Source: Psychrobacter sp. NZS113
GTDB lineage: Bacteria; Pseudomonadota; Gammaproteobacteria; Pseudomonadales; Moraxellaceae
DNA length: 64,000 nucleotides
Reading direction: 5' to 3'
Assembly: GCF_015864825.1 (NCBI RefSeq)
Contig: NZ_JADYWL010000007.1
Location: forward strand, 1-64,000
A program made the translations under genes and the position numbers. This document shows, in pieces, positions 55,492-64,000 of the stretch (position 1 is the stretch's first letter; each line of letters begins with the position of its first letter). The notes under the pieces were generated by a model. It was not told the DNA's origin. It was given only the letters and a program-made list of their open reading frames with translations, and ran no database searches.

Positions 55492-56991
55492 ATGTCCGCA
55501 TCTATGCCAGCTTATATGAGCGATCCCACTGATGAGCAATTGAATGCGCTTAATATGGCGATGGATCACAAGTCATTCAAAGTGGTGGCTTATGCGGGTG
55601 CTGGTAAAACCACGACGCTCAAGCTAATCGGTGAGCGCCTGCGCGGACGCGGCTTATATTTAGCCTTTAACAAAACGATTGCCAATGATGCACGCTCAAA
55701 GTTTCCACCACATGTGGAATGTCGCACTTTTCACTCACTTGCCTATCGTCATGTCGCGCGTGACATCACTGCAAAACTCTCCTTGCCGCGCTTTTCACCT
55801 AAGCGTCTGGGTGACGATTTGGGCTTGCAACCTGTACAAGTCCGTCGGCAAATGGATGGGGTTAATAAATACATCACACTCACGCCAGCCCGATTGTCGC
55901 GATTTGTCAGTGATGCGGTGAGTCACTTTTGTAGTACGCATGCCAGCTACCCTGCCCCCAGACACATACTTTTCCCAAGTTGGCTCGATGACTCAGATGC
56001 AGAGCAATTGCGTGAGATGCTCTACCCTGCCGTAGAACAACGCTGGTTGCAGTCGATTGATGCGCGTCATCCTGCTGGCATTGGGCATGATATTTATCTG
56101 AAACTTTGGGCATTGTCTAAGCCAAGCATTCCAGCCGATTTTATCTTATTTGACGAAGCGCAAGATGCCGACCCATTGATGATGGGTATTTTGACCCAGC
56201 AGCCGAGACAGGTCATCTATGTAGGCGATGCACATCAGCAGATTTACGAGTGGCGCGGTGCGGTCAATGCCATGAAAAAACTGCCGCTGCCGCAAACCTT
56301 ATTGACGCAGTCGTTTCGCTTCGGCGAGCCAATTGCAGAAGTTGCCAATACACTGCTCAAGGCATTGCAAGAAGATGTGCCGCTCAAGGGCAATCCTAAT
56401 AAACAGTCCTCTACTGACAAAGGCATGGTACATAGTAAAAAAGACGCCATCCTATGCCGTACCAATGCCGCTGCGATGTCGCAATTATTGACTGGACTTA
56501 AACTCGGTCATAGAGTGGCGCTGCAAGCAGACACTGATCGTATGCTGAAATTCTGTCAGGCTGCCGAAAATTTAAAAAATGGCAAATCTGCTTATGGTGT
56601 GCCCGAGCTGGCATACTTTTATAATTGGGGTGACGTACAAGAGTATTCTGAAACCAATGAGGGCAGCGATCTCAAAACTCTAGTCAAACTGGTCGATGAC
56701 CATGGCACCAATGTATTGAGTCAAGCGGTCAATAGCTTGACCAGTATCGAAAATGCGGACTATGTCATCTCAACTGCTCACAAAGCCAAAGGGCTTGAAT
56801 GGGGAAAGGTACAGTTAGATGATGACTTTTATTATGATGTCACCACCAATGCGGTCAAGATAAGTCCAGAAGAGTTGCGCTTACTATATGTCGCTTGCAC
56901 TCGTGCCCAGAGCAATTTGGACATCCATAATATTAAAGACTTGATATCAGGATTGCAGACAGGTAAGAAAGTTATTTTTGGTAAGACTTAA
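55492..56991 (+). CDS. UvrD-like superfamily 1 DNA helicase
   Basis: A 499-residue SF1 helicase. Walker A is AYAGAGKTTT (34-43), motif Ia FHSLAYRH, Walker B DEAQDADP (221-228), motif III YVGDAHQQIYEWRG, motif IV FRFGEPIAEVA, motif V in STAHKAKGLEWGKV and motif VI LLYVACTRAQ. The compact size and the order are like the FBH1-type or small UvrD helicases that unwind recombination intermediates. The exact role is unknown. It is monocistronic between tatC and dusC. Confidence 0.9.
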   Translation: MSASMPAYMSDPTDEQLNALNMAMDHKSFKVVAYAGAGKTTTLKLIGERLRGRGLYLAFNKTIANDARSKFPPHVECRTFHSLAYRHVARDITAKLSLPRFSPKRLGDDLGLQPVQVRRQMDGVNKYITLTPARLSRFVSDAVSHFCSTHASYPAPRHILFPSWLDDSDAEQLREMLYPAVEQRWLQSIDARHPAGIGHDIYLKLWALSKPSIPADFILFDEAQDADPLMMGILTQQPRQVIYVGDAHQQIYEWRGAVNAMKKLPLPQTLLTQSFRFGEPIAEVANTLLKALQEDVPLKGNPNKQSSTDKGMVHSKKDAILCRTNAAAMSQLLTGLKLGHRVALQADTDRMLKFCQAAENLKNGKSAYGVPELAYFYNWGDVQEYSETNEGSDLKTLVKLVDDHGTNVLSQAVNSLTSIENADYVISTAHKAKGLEWGKVQLDDDFYYDVTTNAVKISPEELRLLYVACTRAQSNLDIHNIKDLISGLQTGKKVIFGKT

Positions 56992-57068
56992 TTATCCTCC
57001 ATCTCTGCCAATCTCAAGCTTCATTCTATCTTTCGTTATAGCAACCTTTTAGCAGTGAACCACAAGCA

Positions 57069-58088
57069 ATGAACCATAATGATCAGCTTCAAATCCGTCA
57101 AAATACGATCTCTCAATTATTTTCTGACCCTGTTCGCCTCCTTGCACCAATGGAAGGGCTAACCGATCCGTTGATGCGGCAAATCCTCACGCAGATTGCG
57201 GCAGATTTAGGTCGTCCCTATGACTGGTCGGTTAGCGAGTTTATTCGTGTGACTCAGCATGTCTTGCCCGCGCATGTGTTTTACAAATACGTTCCAGAAT
57301 TGCGTCATGATGCCAAGACTGCCTGTGGCACACCGATTCATTTGCAGCTCTTAGGTAGCGAAGCGCAACTCATGGCAGACAACGCGGCATATGCTGCCGA
57401 GCTTGGTGCACCTGCCATTGATATTAATTTTGGCTGCCCTGCCAAGACAGTAAACAGCCATCGTGGTGGTTCCGTATTATTGGATGAACCTGAAACCATG
57501 TATCAGATTATTAGCGCTGTACGTCAGGCAGTACCTGATAATATTCCTGTGTCTGCCAAGATTCGTTTGGGATATACCGATACCAGTAGAATGGATGATA
57601 TTCGTGGCGCGATTAACGACAGTGGTACTGACTGGCTGACCATTCATGCACGCACCAAAACCCAAGGTTATAAGCCGCCAGCCTATTGGGACAAGATTCA
57701 AAGTTTTAATGCGCTCGATATTCCAGTGATTGCCAACGGTGAGATATGGAACGCAGAGCATGCACAGAACTGTATGACGCAAGCAGGTACAAAACATTTA
57801 ATGTTAGGTCGCGGTGCGGTTACCCGTCCCGATTTGATTGCGCAGGTTGATAGCAATATTAATGATACGGGAATGATGACTGCCTTAGCATGGGAAGATT
57901 TAATCACACATCAGATTAAATTTTTGGAAGGTCAGGCTAAAACTGAAGTCATACTGGTCGGTCGCTACAAGCAATGGCTCGCTATGCTCACCAAAGGCTA
58001 CGGCGAAGCTAAGATAGTATGGGATGATATGAAACGAGAAAAAAACAAAGCAGTTATCATTAGCGCACTGCAAGCCAGTGTAGGCTAA
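57069..58088 (+). CDS. dusC: tRNA-dihydrouridine(16) synthase
   Basis: An FMN enzyme that reduces U16 of tRNA. It has 339 residues. LLAPMEGLTDPLMR opens the TIM barrel, the catalytic Cys123 is in INFGCPAKTVN, WLTIHARTKTQGYKPPA and NGEIWNAEHA bind FMN, and LGRGAVTRPD follows. APMEGLTD and the long N-terminal segment match DusC more than DusA or DusB. No strong ribosome-binding site precedes ATG 57069. Confidence 0.93.
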   Translation: MNHNDQLQIRQNTISQLFSDPVRLLAPMEGLTDPLMRQILTQIAADLGRPYDWSVSEFIRVTQHVLPAHVFYKYVPELRHDAKTACGTPIHLQLLGSEAQLMADNAAYAAELGAPAIDINFGCPAKTVNSHRGGSVLLDEPETMYQIISAVRQAVPDNIPVSAKIRLGYTDTSRMDDIRGAINDSGTDWLTIHARTKTQGYKPPAYWDKIQSFNALDIPVIANGEIWNAEHAQNCMTQAGTKHLMLGRGAVTRPDLIAQVDSNINDTGMMTALAWEDLITHQIKFLEGQAKTEVILVGRYKQWLAMLTKGYGEAKIVWDDMKREKNKAVIISALQASVG

Positions 58089-58165
58089 TGATAACTGCTT
58101 TTATCTAAAAGCTAGGCTGTCTTAAAACTCATTCATCTTGAAGTTAATAGACTTAACAAACTGTA

Positions 58166-58591
58166 CTAAATACTTACTCGAATCGCTAAATAAAATAGCA
58201 TCAAAGAACAAGCCATCGATAACGCCCAAAGTATCGAGCGAAAAGCTGACAAATTGGTGATATAAGCCACACAAAAACCAATACGAATCAGCACATACAG
58301 CCAAGCCAATACATTGATAATTGCCTGTGGCACGAAGAACAGCATTGCCGTTAGGACAGCCGCCAAAAATATAGGCAACGTCTCATAGCTATTTTGCTGT
58401 GCAGCATTAGCACGTGCCGCCATTCCTGTCGCATTTTTAAAAAAATCACGTGGATGCGTATTATTTCTGAGCTTAAAACCGCCAGACGCTTTTGCAACGA
58501 TTGATACTAACCATGGTAATAAACTTGCCACCACCATTGCCGAAATGGCAGATGCTGCGGTATTAGAGACCAACTCCAAAAGTGCATTCAT
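58166..58591 (-). CDS. MAPEG family membrane protein
   Basis: A 141-residue protein with four hydrophobic segments and the MAPEG-type central motif ANAAQQNSYETLPIF, which includes the conserved Asn/Glu that bind glutathione in the eukaryotic enzymes. It is a putative inner-membrane protein whose bacterial function is unclear. It lies 14 bases downstream of the OsmC gene and probably shares its transcript. Confidence 0.85.
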   Translation of the reverse strand: MNALLELVSNTAASAISAMVVASLLPWLVSIVAKASGGFKLRNNTHPRDFFKNATGMAARANAAQQNSYETLPIFLAAVLTAMLFFVPQAIINVLAWLYVLIRIGFCVAYITNLSAFRSILWALSMACSLMLFYLAIRVSI

Positions 58592-58605
58592 TAATATATT
58601 CGCCT

Positions 58606-59019
58606 CTACCCTGCTATAACTTCAAAATCATGAGTGACGTTCACGCCGCCCTGTACCAACATTCTACTGGCTGAGCAGTATTTTTCTGCTGATAAATGAA
58701 TGGCTTTTTCGACTTGCTTTTCTTTGACATCTTGACCCGTCACCACAAAATGCATATGGATATCGGTATATACCGCTGGTACGGTTTCAGCACGTTGTGC
58801 AGTCAATTCACAACGCACATCTGTCACTGCTTGGCGTGATTTTTGTAAGATCTCTACGACATCATAGCTAGCACAACCACCAAGTCCCAATAGAATCAGC
58901 TCCATTGGACTAGCGCCTTTTTCTTTATCTGCATCGATCTGTACATTATGTCCTGACGGTGACACGCCCATAAAAGCTTTGTTTTCTTGCCACGTAACAC
59001 TTGCTTTTGACTCTGACAT
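58606..59019 (-). CDS. OsmC family peroxiredoxin-like protein
   Basis: A 137-residue OsmC/YhfA-type protein with the two reactive Cys in place: Cys49 (LGLGGCASYD) and Cys115 (EKYCSASRM). The family reduces organic hydroperoxides using thiols. YhfA-like members are less well defined. It is followed by the MAPEG gene 14 bases later, a pairing that could link peroxide handling with membrane lipid or thiol chemistry (inference). Confidence 0.88.
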   Translation of the reverse strand: MSESKASVTWQENKAFMGVSPSGHNVQIDADKEKGASPMELILLGLGGCASYDVVEILQKSRQAVTDVRCELTAQRAETVPAVYTDIHMHFVVTGQDVKEKQVEKAIHLSAEKYCSASRMLVQGGVNVTHDFEVIAG

Positions 59020-59550
59020 TTTGCCTGTTCCTTATTTCAATTAGCAGGTTCTCTGCTTTTTATTTTTAATAATACCCGTTGCCTTAATACTGTATGGGTA
59101 GTTATATCACGTTGCTAGTGTAGCATAAGCCAAAGCGAGATTTTATATCTCCATTCTCGTTAACTGTCGTTGGCTACTATCATGACTCTAGTTACATTTA
59201 TAGTAGCCTAGCTTCTTTAATTCATGATTTATTTATAATAATCGTTTTTAAATCATGGCTGAATACTAATACACTTATTCCACCGTCATTACTGAAACTT
59301 GCCCTCGCTGTAATGTCTTGTAAATAAACTTACAAAAGTCTATTTATAACCACTTGATTTTAAACAGCTAAACTCGTGAAACATTTTATAGCAAAATACT
59401 GTTACACATTTTGCTTGTTTCTTGGTTTAATAACGGTAATGAATCTTGTTTTGACCTAATATCGATAACAATCACCTTATAATAATTATGATTGTTGTCA
59501 TGGTTTTAGATCGAAATAAGCTATTTTAAATAAATTAAAAAGGTTTAGTC
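59020..59550. other. Divergent spacer upstream of rppH
   Basis: About 530 AT-rich bases. A 9-bp inverted repeat pairs GGCTACTAT (59172-59180) with ATAGTAGCC (59200-59208) around a 19-base loop. A TTGACC (59451) and a TATAAT (59478) are 21 bases apart, too far for a good promoter. No gene is seen. Confidence 0.35.
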
Positions 59551-60069
59551 ATGATAGATGCAGACGGCTTTCGCGCCAATGTCGGCATCATCTTGGCAAA
59601 TACACAAGGGCAGGTTCTGTGGGCAAAACGTATTGGTCACAACGCTTGGCAGTTTCCGCAAGGTGGTATCGATCGCGGAGAGACGCCGATGGATGCGATG
59701 TATCGCGAGCTCTGGGAAGAGGTCGGCCTACATCCGCGTCATGTAGACTTGTTGGCAGTGACGCAAGATTGGTTGCGTTATCGTCTGCCAAAACGCTATG
59801 TGCGACATGGACAACACCCTTTGTGTATTGGGCAAAAACAAAAATGGTTTTTGCTGCGCTTAGATGAGGCAAATACTCAACATATCCGCTTCGATGAAGG
59901 GAAGCCAGAATTTGACCATTGGCAATGGGTCAGTTACTGGTATCCACTCGGACAAGTGATTCATTTTAAACGAGGCGTTTATCGCCGTGCCTTGCAAGAA
60001 CTGGTACGCGAGCTTCCCTTAAAGCAAGAACTGATTATCCCTGAGCAAGAAAATCATTTGATAGTGTGA
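59551..60069 (+). CDS. rppH: RNA pyrophosphohydrolase
   Basis: This enzyme removes pyrophosphate from the 5' end of mRNA to trigger decay. It has 172 residues. The Nudix box spans 38-60 with the REx2EE core [21 protein letters not shown] at the N-terminus and [11 protein letters not shown]-type sequence ([12 protein letters not shown]) match RppH. The ATG follows AAAAAGG. A terminator follows. Confidence 0.95.
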   Translation: MIDADGFRANVGIILANTQGQVLWAKRIGHNAWQFPQGGIDRGETPMDAMYRELWEEVGLHPRHVDLLAVTQDWLRYRLPKRYVRHGQHPLCIGQKQKWFLLRLDEANTQHIRFDEGKPEFDHWQWVSYWYPLGQVIHFKRGVYRRALQELVRELPLKQELIIPEQENHLIV

Positions 60070-60094
60070 TAAATCGCTCAATTTATAATGTAAT

Positions 60095-60150
60095 AAAAAA
60101 CACCCTTGGTAATTGCTAGAGTTTTTAGCCATTACCAAGGGTGTTTTTTT
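60095..60150. terminator. Bidirectional terminator after rppH
   Basis: AAAAAACACCCTTGGTAAT (60095-60113) pairs perfectly over 19 bp with 60131-60149. The 17-base loop contains its own GCTA/TAGC pairing. It serves the converging rppH and NRDE genes. Confidence 0.9.
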
Positions 60151-60175
60151 ATTGTTGTTCAGCTATCGAATGCAG

Positions 60176-60991
60176 TCACTTTGAATGATGGTCAAACTCT
60201 CGACTGGTAATATTGGCCGTGAAGTTTGCGCCCGTAGCGCCCTCTTTGCGCAACGTCAAAATACTTTGGGTACGAGTCCCATAAGTGGGTACATTGTTTT
60301 CTGTATTGCCAAAAGCCACTGGTTCAATATAAACAGAAGACAGCATCTGCTCCACCTCAAACGCCACGCCAGTATCAGGCAGCTTATCTGCTGGCGCTGA
60401 TGTACTATCAGATAACGCATCGAAAGCTGCCTCTTGCCAGTACTCAGACGAGCTGTTCTCAGCAATCAGTGGCAATACTTCTTGCCGTAGCCTGCCACGT
60501 AAACGCTCTGTCTTAAACCAACTGTCCTCTGGCTGACCGTTAGAAAGCACATGCAAACCTGCATACAATGGCGTTGGCGCATGACCGCGATTATTAACGA
60601 TGACAGCTTGTGCCATATCGCCAATAATAAGATTAAAGCCAGCATAATCTTGCAAAGTAATATTTCGGGCAAAATCCATTGGGCTAATAGTACTTGTCAA
60701 AAAGTCAGTCACTAACGCACCGCGCGAACGCTCATCTGTCCCTGCCTGCACACCATCACGAAAGTTCAATACCGCAGCCCAACGGCCATTTTGCTCAAAA
60801 AAACTCGTCTGTTTTTCTTGATGAATACCTAGCCATGTGCCACCGCTTTGCTTATCACGCCCAGCGTAAATAGGCTGATCAGACCATTGATGTAAAGGCT
60901 CAGTTGGACGCTCCAGAAACTCATCACGATTGGACAATAATACCAATGGCAGCTCATCAAATAACTGCCAAGCAATGGCGACGATACACAT
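60176..60991 (-). CDS. NRDE (TANGO2-like) family protein
   Basis: A 271-residue protein with the NRDE motif SNRDEF at residues 20-25, then QPIYAGRDKQSGGTWLG, the family signature. Cys2 directly follows the start Met, as is typical for TANGO2/NRDE proteins, whose fold resembles N-terminal-nucleophile hydrolases. The function in bacteria is unknown, though heme handling has been proposed for relatives. ATG 60991 has AAGGA upstream, and the 19 open codons before it are rejected. Confidence 0.88.
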   Translation of the reverse strand: MCIVAIAWQLFDELPLVLLSNRDEFLERPTEPLHQWSDQPIYAGRDKQSGGTWLGIHQEKQTSFFEQNGRWAAVLNFRDGVQAGTDERSRGALVTDFLTSTISPMDFARNITLQDYAGFNLIIGDMAQAVIVNNRGHAPTPLYAGLHVLSNGQPEDSWFKTERLRGRLRQEVLPLIAENSSSEYWQEAAFDALSDSTSAPADKLPDTGVAFEVEQMLSSVYIEPVAFGNTENNVPTYGTRTQSILTLRKEGATGANFTANITSREFDHHSK

Positions 60992-61081
60992 AGCATTCCT
61001 TTTATAATAATCTGTTATACCAATGCTTTTTAGCAAAAAAAAGCGCATCGTTTGAGGTTTTACTTACTAATCGAGTAGCAT

Positions 61082-62737
61082 TTATCGATTGCCAGCTAAC
61101 AGCTTATTGGCAGGATAGCTAACCTGAGACGTTGAGCGTATGACTTGTGACTGCTTGCTTGGCAAATCGAACTCCCATGCTACTATGCCTTGATTGTCAT
61201 TCCAATCTCGTTCGGTTACAGGCGGCGTATGAGTGACCGTAACCTTCAAGCTGTCATCACGGCTGATAGGCTCACTGCCCAATACTTGCAAACGTACACT
61301 GCGATTATGCTGATTGGTAAATTGATAGGCGTTGGTGGTCGTTATGGTTTGCGTACGGTTTAGCACACCTTTCTCACCTTGCTTGTCTTCATTGGTCAGC
61401 TCTTTCACAAGCATGTTTGGATCACTACCAAAGCCAATGCCTTGCTCTTTTAGCATTTGGTAGCTATAACGTGATTGACCTACATAGTTGTCATCACGGT
61501 ATAGCTGTAATGACCCATCTACCCAGTCTGGTGTTAGAAATGGCGCTGATGCATACCAGTAGACGGCAGTCTCGACGCTTGGTGTGCTGCGAATCCATAG
61601 CTTACTGCTACCAGATTGCTCTCCAATCACTGTACGTACACGTCTTCCATCACTTGGAATACTAACCAGCTGCGGTAAGCGATACTCGATGATGCCATTT
61701 TTATTTTGGCTACTAACGGTAAAATTAGGTAGCGGTGCCATAGGCGCTCCTGCTCCTTTAGTGTAAGCCCTTTCTGCCACTACTACAGGAGCAGCATCCA
61801 TCATAGATAGCTCACGCCTAACATTCGCATCTTGATTCTCTTCATATAATGACAGACGCTGCACATACGGCAGTTGCCCTGTCGTACTCTGATTGGGATT
61901 AACGGTACTGAGTGTCACAGGTACGTTTGTCCAATTCTCACCCGTCTGCTGGGCGATAATCGCAGAAGCTGTGATACTTAACTGCTCACTATTTGTATTT
62001 AGGTGAGCTTGATATGCAGGTTCCCAACCTGCGCCGCGTACTTGGTAATGCAACTTAACGCTACTTGGCGAGCGACTGGCGGTACGTACACTCACCTGTG
62101 TCACATTATTAAAGGTTGATGTCGCGCTGCCTGACATAAGCTGATTAAGTGCATCTTGAGCACGCGCCTGACGCTGTTGAATCTTTAAAATTCTTTGGTT
62201 AATACTAGTCGCTTGAGTTTCTATATCACGCGCACTATTAGCAATTGTACTATCCGTATTAACCTGCGTGGCTTTGGTCAAATTCTGTAAATATGCTTTT
62301 GCTAAGCGTGCTGCTTCCAATTCTGCATTGATATTGGCTAAAGTGTTTTGCTGCGTCTGCACCTTAGCATCACCTTGATATTGGCATTGCGCTGCTTGCT
62401 CTCCAGTCAATTCTTCAATACTGATTTCACCGACGTTGACGTTACCCACCGCCTGTACACTCAAGCTCTCTTTATCCATATGAGGTGACAAACATGAAAA
62501 CACAACGGTTTGTTCACCGTTACCTGTGATAGGCAACGCCCGTGTCACGCTTGCCAAACCTTGATAAATAGTGACTTGTTCAACGTTGCTCGTTGCCGCT
62601 TGCGCCGAAGACAATCCCAATACGGTACTACCACCAAACATAAGCGGCAAAACCAAAAATCTAGTCATTTTATTAAGCGGCGGTAATGCGCTGCCATGGT
62701 CTGTTGAAACAGACGCCTGTATTACATGTGCGTTCAT
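61082..62737 (-). CDS. DUF4139 domain (MuiA-like) secreted protein
   Basis: A 551-residue protein. Residues 24-47 form a signal-like hydrophobic segment ending in AQAA, after an unusual polar N-terminus of 23 residues. A DUF4140-like N-terminal domain (VTIYQGLASVTRA) is followed by a coiled coil (about 130-205) and DUF4139 (SVKLHYQVRGAGWEPAYQAHL through the C-terminus). These resemble the mucoidy-inhibitor MuiA family, whose molecular function is unknown. ATG 62737 has AAGGAA upstream. It is divergent from urtA. Confidence 0.85.
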   Translation of the reverse strand: MNAHVIQASVSTDHGSALPPLNKMTRFLVLPLMFGGSTVLGLSSAQAATSNVEQVTIYQGLASVTRALPITGNGEQTVVFSCLSPHMDKESLSVQAVGNVNVGEISIEELTGEQAAQCQYQGDAKVQTQQNTLANINAELEAARLAKAYLQNLTKATQVNTDSTIANSARDIETQATSINQRILKIQQRQARAQDALNQLMSGSATSTFNNVTQVSVRTASRSPSSVKLHYQVRGAGWEPAYQAHLNTNSEQLSITASAIIAQQTGENWTNVPVTLSTVNPNQSTTGQLPYVQRLSLYEENQDANVRRELSMMDAAPVVVAERAYTKGAGAPMAPLPNFTVSSQNKNGIIEYRLPQLVSIPSDGRRVRTVIGEQSGSSKLWIRSTPSVETAVYWYASAPFLTPDWVDGSLQLYRDDNYVGQSRYSYQMLKEQGIGFGSDPNMLVKELTNEDKQGEKGVLNRTQTITTTNAYQFTNQHNRSVRLQVLGSEPISRDDSLKVTVTHTPPVTERDWNDNQGIVAWEFDLPSKQSQVIRSTSQVSYPANKLLAGNR

Positions 62738-63124
62738 ACATCATTCCTTAGAAGTAAAATCCATTATGGCAGCAGCGCACTTTTACTATCAGACTTGCCA
62801 TCATATAAGCGCGCAAGACAATTTCTATCAAAAATAGTATCTTTCAAAGATATAACCGTAGCGTTTTTGACACTTTTTAGCAACAAATGTCTCTATCAAA
62901 GCTAACGTCATATTTTTATATTGTGCACGGTTTCTCTATTTATTCCCTTTTATGGTGCAACTTACCAAAATCTATGCACTAGATTAATGAAAAAACGCAA
63001 CAATTTTTAATTATTGTGCTGTTATTTCCCAAATAACGGCCTTTTTAACTTGGCACGGAACTTGAACTATTAATCACTGTTAAGTAACAATATTTTATTT
63101 TTTGTATTTACTTAGGAGATGTCC
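62738..63124. other. Divergent spacer carrying urtA control region
   Basis: About 390 bases between the divergent DUF4139 gene and urtA. It contains the sigma-54-like promoter listed separately. TGCAC/GTGCA half-sites around 62921-62980 could be NtrC contacts but are too short to claim. Confidence 0.4.
63050..63066 (+). promoter_or_regulatory. Sigma-54 (RpoN) promoter for urtA
   Basis: The sequence TTGGCACGGAACTTGAA closely fits the -24/-12 consensus TGGCACG-N4-TTGCW, with one deviation (TTGA for TTGC). It lies about 60 bases before ATG 63125. Nitrogen-limitation control by NtrC and RpoN is well known for urea transport operons. Confidence 0.7.
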
Positions 63125-64000
63125 ATGTTTTCGTTACCAATTTTAGCCAACCCTCAGTTTGTTGAGTCGAATATTCCTAGCAAACTCAAATCACGCGTTT
63201 CACTATTGGCGATAGCTGTCATCAGTAGTTTGAGTCTCGCTGCCTGTCAAAAACCTGCAGAAACTGCGACATCGACAGAAACTACAGCCGAAACGACTAC
63301 AGAAACAACGACTGAGCCTGCCGCTGATGGCGATACCATCAAAGTAGGTATCTTGCATTCATTGTCTGGCACTATGGCCATCTCCGAAACCTCTCTAAAA
63401 GATACCGCATTAATGACCATTGATGAAATCAATGCGAATGGCGGTGTACTGGGCAAGCAGCTAGAGCCTGTGGTCGTTGACCCTGCCTCTGATTGGCCAT
63501 TGTTTGCCGAAAAAGCCCGTCAGCTATTAACTCAAGATAAAGTGGATGTCATCTTTGGCGGTTGGACTTCCGTATCGCGTAAATCAGTATTACCCGTGGT
63601 TGAAGAGTTAAACGGGTTGATGTTTTACCCAGTGCAGTACGAAGGACAAGAGCAATCAGAAAATATTTTTTACACTGGTGCTGCGCCAAATCAGCAAGCC
63701 ATTCCAGCGGTAGAGTATTTAATGAGTGAAGAAGGCGGCGGTGCAGAGCGCTTTGTATTGCTGGGTACTGATTACGTCTATCCACGCACCACCAACCAGA
63801 TTTTAAAGGCATTTTTGAAGTCAAAAGGCGTGGCTGATGCAGACATCATGGAAGAGTACACACCATTTGGTTTCAGCAATTATCAAACCATCGTATCTAA
63901 CGTCAAAAAGTTCTCGACGGGTAAAAAGACAGCGGTAATTTCTACTATCAACGGCGATTCAAACGTTCCGTTTTATCGTGAACTGGCCAACCAAGGTATC
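63125..64000 (+). CDS. urtA: Urea ABC transporter substrate-binding protein (partial, cut by window end)
   Basis: 292 codons are visible with no stop, so the 3' end lies outside the window. An N-terminal signal with lipobox LSLAAC (Cys41) is followed by a Thr/Glu-rich linker and a type I periplasmic-binding domain: [51 protein letters not shown] and [14 protein letters not shown]. These are the sequence blocks that identify UrtA rather than an amide or branched-chain amino acid binder. AGGAGA precedes the ATG. The rest of the urt operon presumably follows. Confidence 0.93.
   Translation, partial: MFSLPILANPQFVESNIPSKLKSRVSLLAIAVISSLSLAACQKPAETATSTETTAETTTETTTEPAADGDTIKVGILHSLSGTMAISETSLKDTALMTIDEINANGGVLGKQLEPVVVDPASDWPLFAEKARQLLTQDKVDVIFGGWTSVSRKSVLPVVEELNGLMFYPVQYEGQEQSENIFYTGAAPNQQAIPAVEYLMSEEGGGAERFVLLGTDYVYPRTTNQILKAFLKSKGVADADIMEEYTPFGFSNYQTIVSNVKKFSTGKKTAVISTINGDSNVPFYRELANQGI

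Noticed and set aside
59451-59483. TTGACC and TATAAT before rppH as a promoter
   Set aside because: The spacing is 21 bases, too long for a sigma-70 promoter.

Overview
The window looks like a chromosomal segment of a Moraxellaceae gammaproteobacterium, most probably Psychrobacter. The support is moderate GC (about 45% in the sampled genes, with AT-rich spacers), the protein families (RapA, a DusC-type dihydrouridine synthase, HisIE followed by TatABC, IhfA behind PheST) and the gene orders. This is a judgement from reading, not from a database search. I recognise no tRNA, rRNA, CRISPR array, prophage or transposase gene. Most of the content is housekeeping.

Layout. 1-9.1 kb: an AT-rich non-coding end, a uracil-DNA-glycosylase-family protein, upp, a YdfG-like SDR, a THI5-like protein with an alpha/beta hydrolase, then a minus-strand cluster tyrS / TIR-domain protein / DUF1653, and divergent anmK. 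9.1-16.7 kb: a broken reading frame, a KAS II gene, an unknown coiled-coil protein, an aminopeptidase P, a POT peptide transporter and an unknown acidic membrane protein. 16.8-30 kb: lnt, corC, a DUF4105 membrane protein, a YcgN-like cysteine-cluster protein, a dienelactone hydrolase, a 1056-residue DUF2339 membrane protein, rbgA/ylqF, mutY and tesB. 30-41 kb: rapA, a dCache sensor kinase with a double-receiver response regulator, a glycerate-dehydrogenase-like enzyme, a flavin monooxygenase and a pseudouridine synthase. 41-51.4 kb: trxA, rho behind a long leader, two small lipoproteins, a zinc metallopeptidase and the minus-strand block rpmI-rplT-pheS-pheT-ihfA. 51.7-64 kb: a thioesterase, hisIE-tatABC, an SF1 helicase, dusC, an OsmC/MAPEG pair, rppH, an NRDE protein, a DUF4139 protein and the start of urtA.

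Functional groups. Translation and RNA: tyrS, pheST, rpmI, rplT, rbgA, dusC, the RluA-type enzyme, rho, rapA and rppH. Envelope and export: lnt, tatABC and anmK. DNA repair: mutY, the UDG-family protein and the helicase. Nitrogen: urtA, behind a sigma-54-like promoter. Signalling: the kinase/double-receiver pair.

Most notable. (1) An AT-rich TIR-domain gene, a candidate anti-phage NADase, begins one base after the tyrS stop codon. (2) A 107-108 bp non-coding repeat with terminal inverted repeats (TATAGTYA...) is present in three clear copies plus degenerate relatives. One copy separates pheS from pheT. (3) A THI5-like protein has neither a signal peptide nor neighbouring transporter genes.
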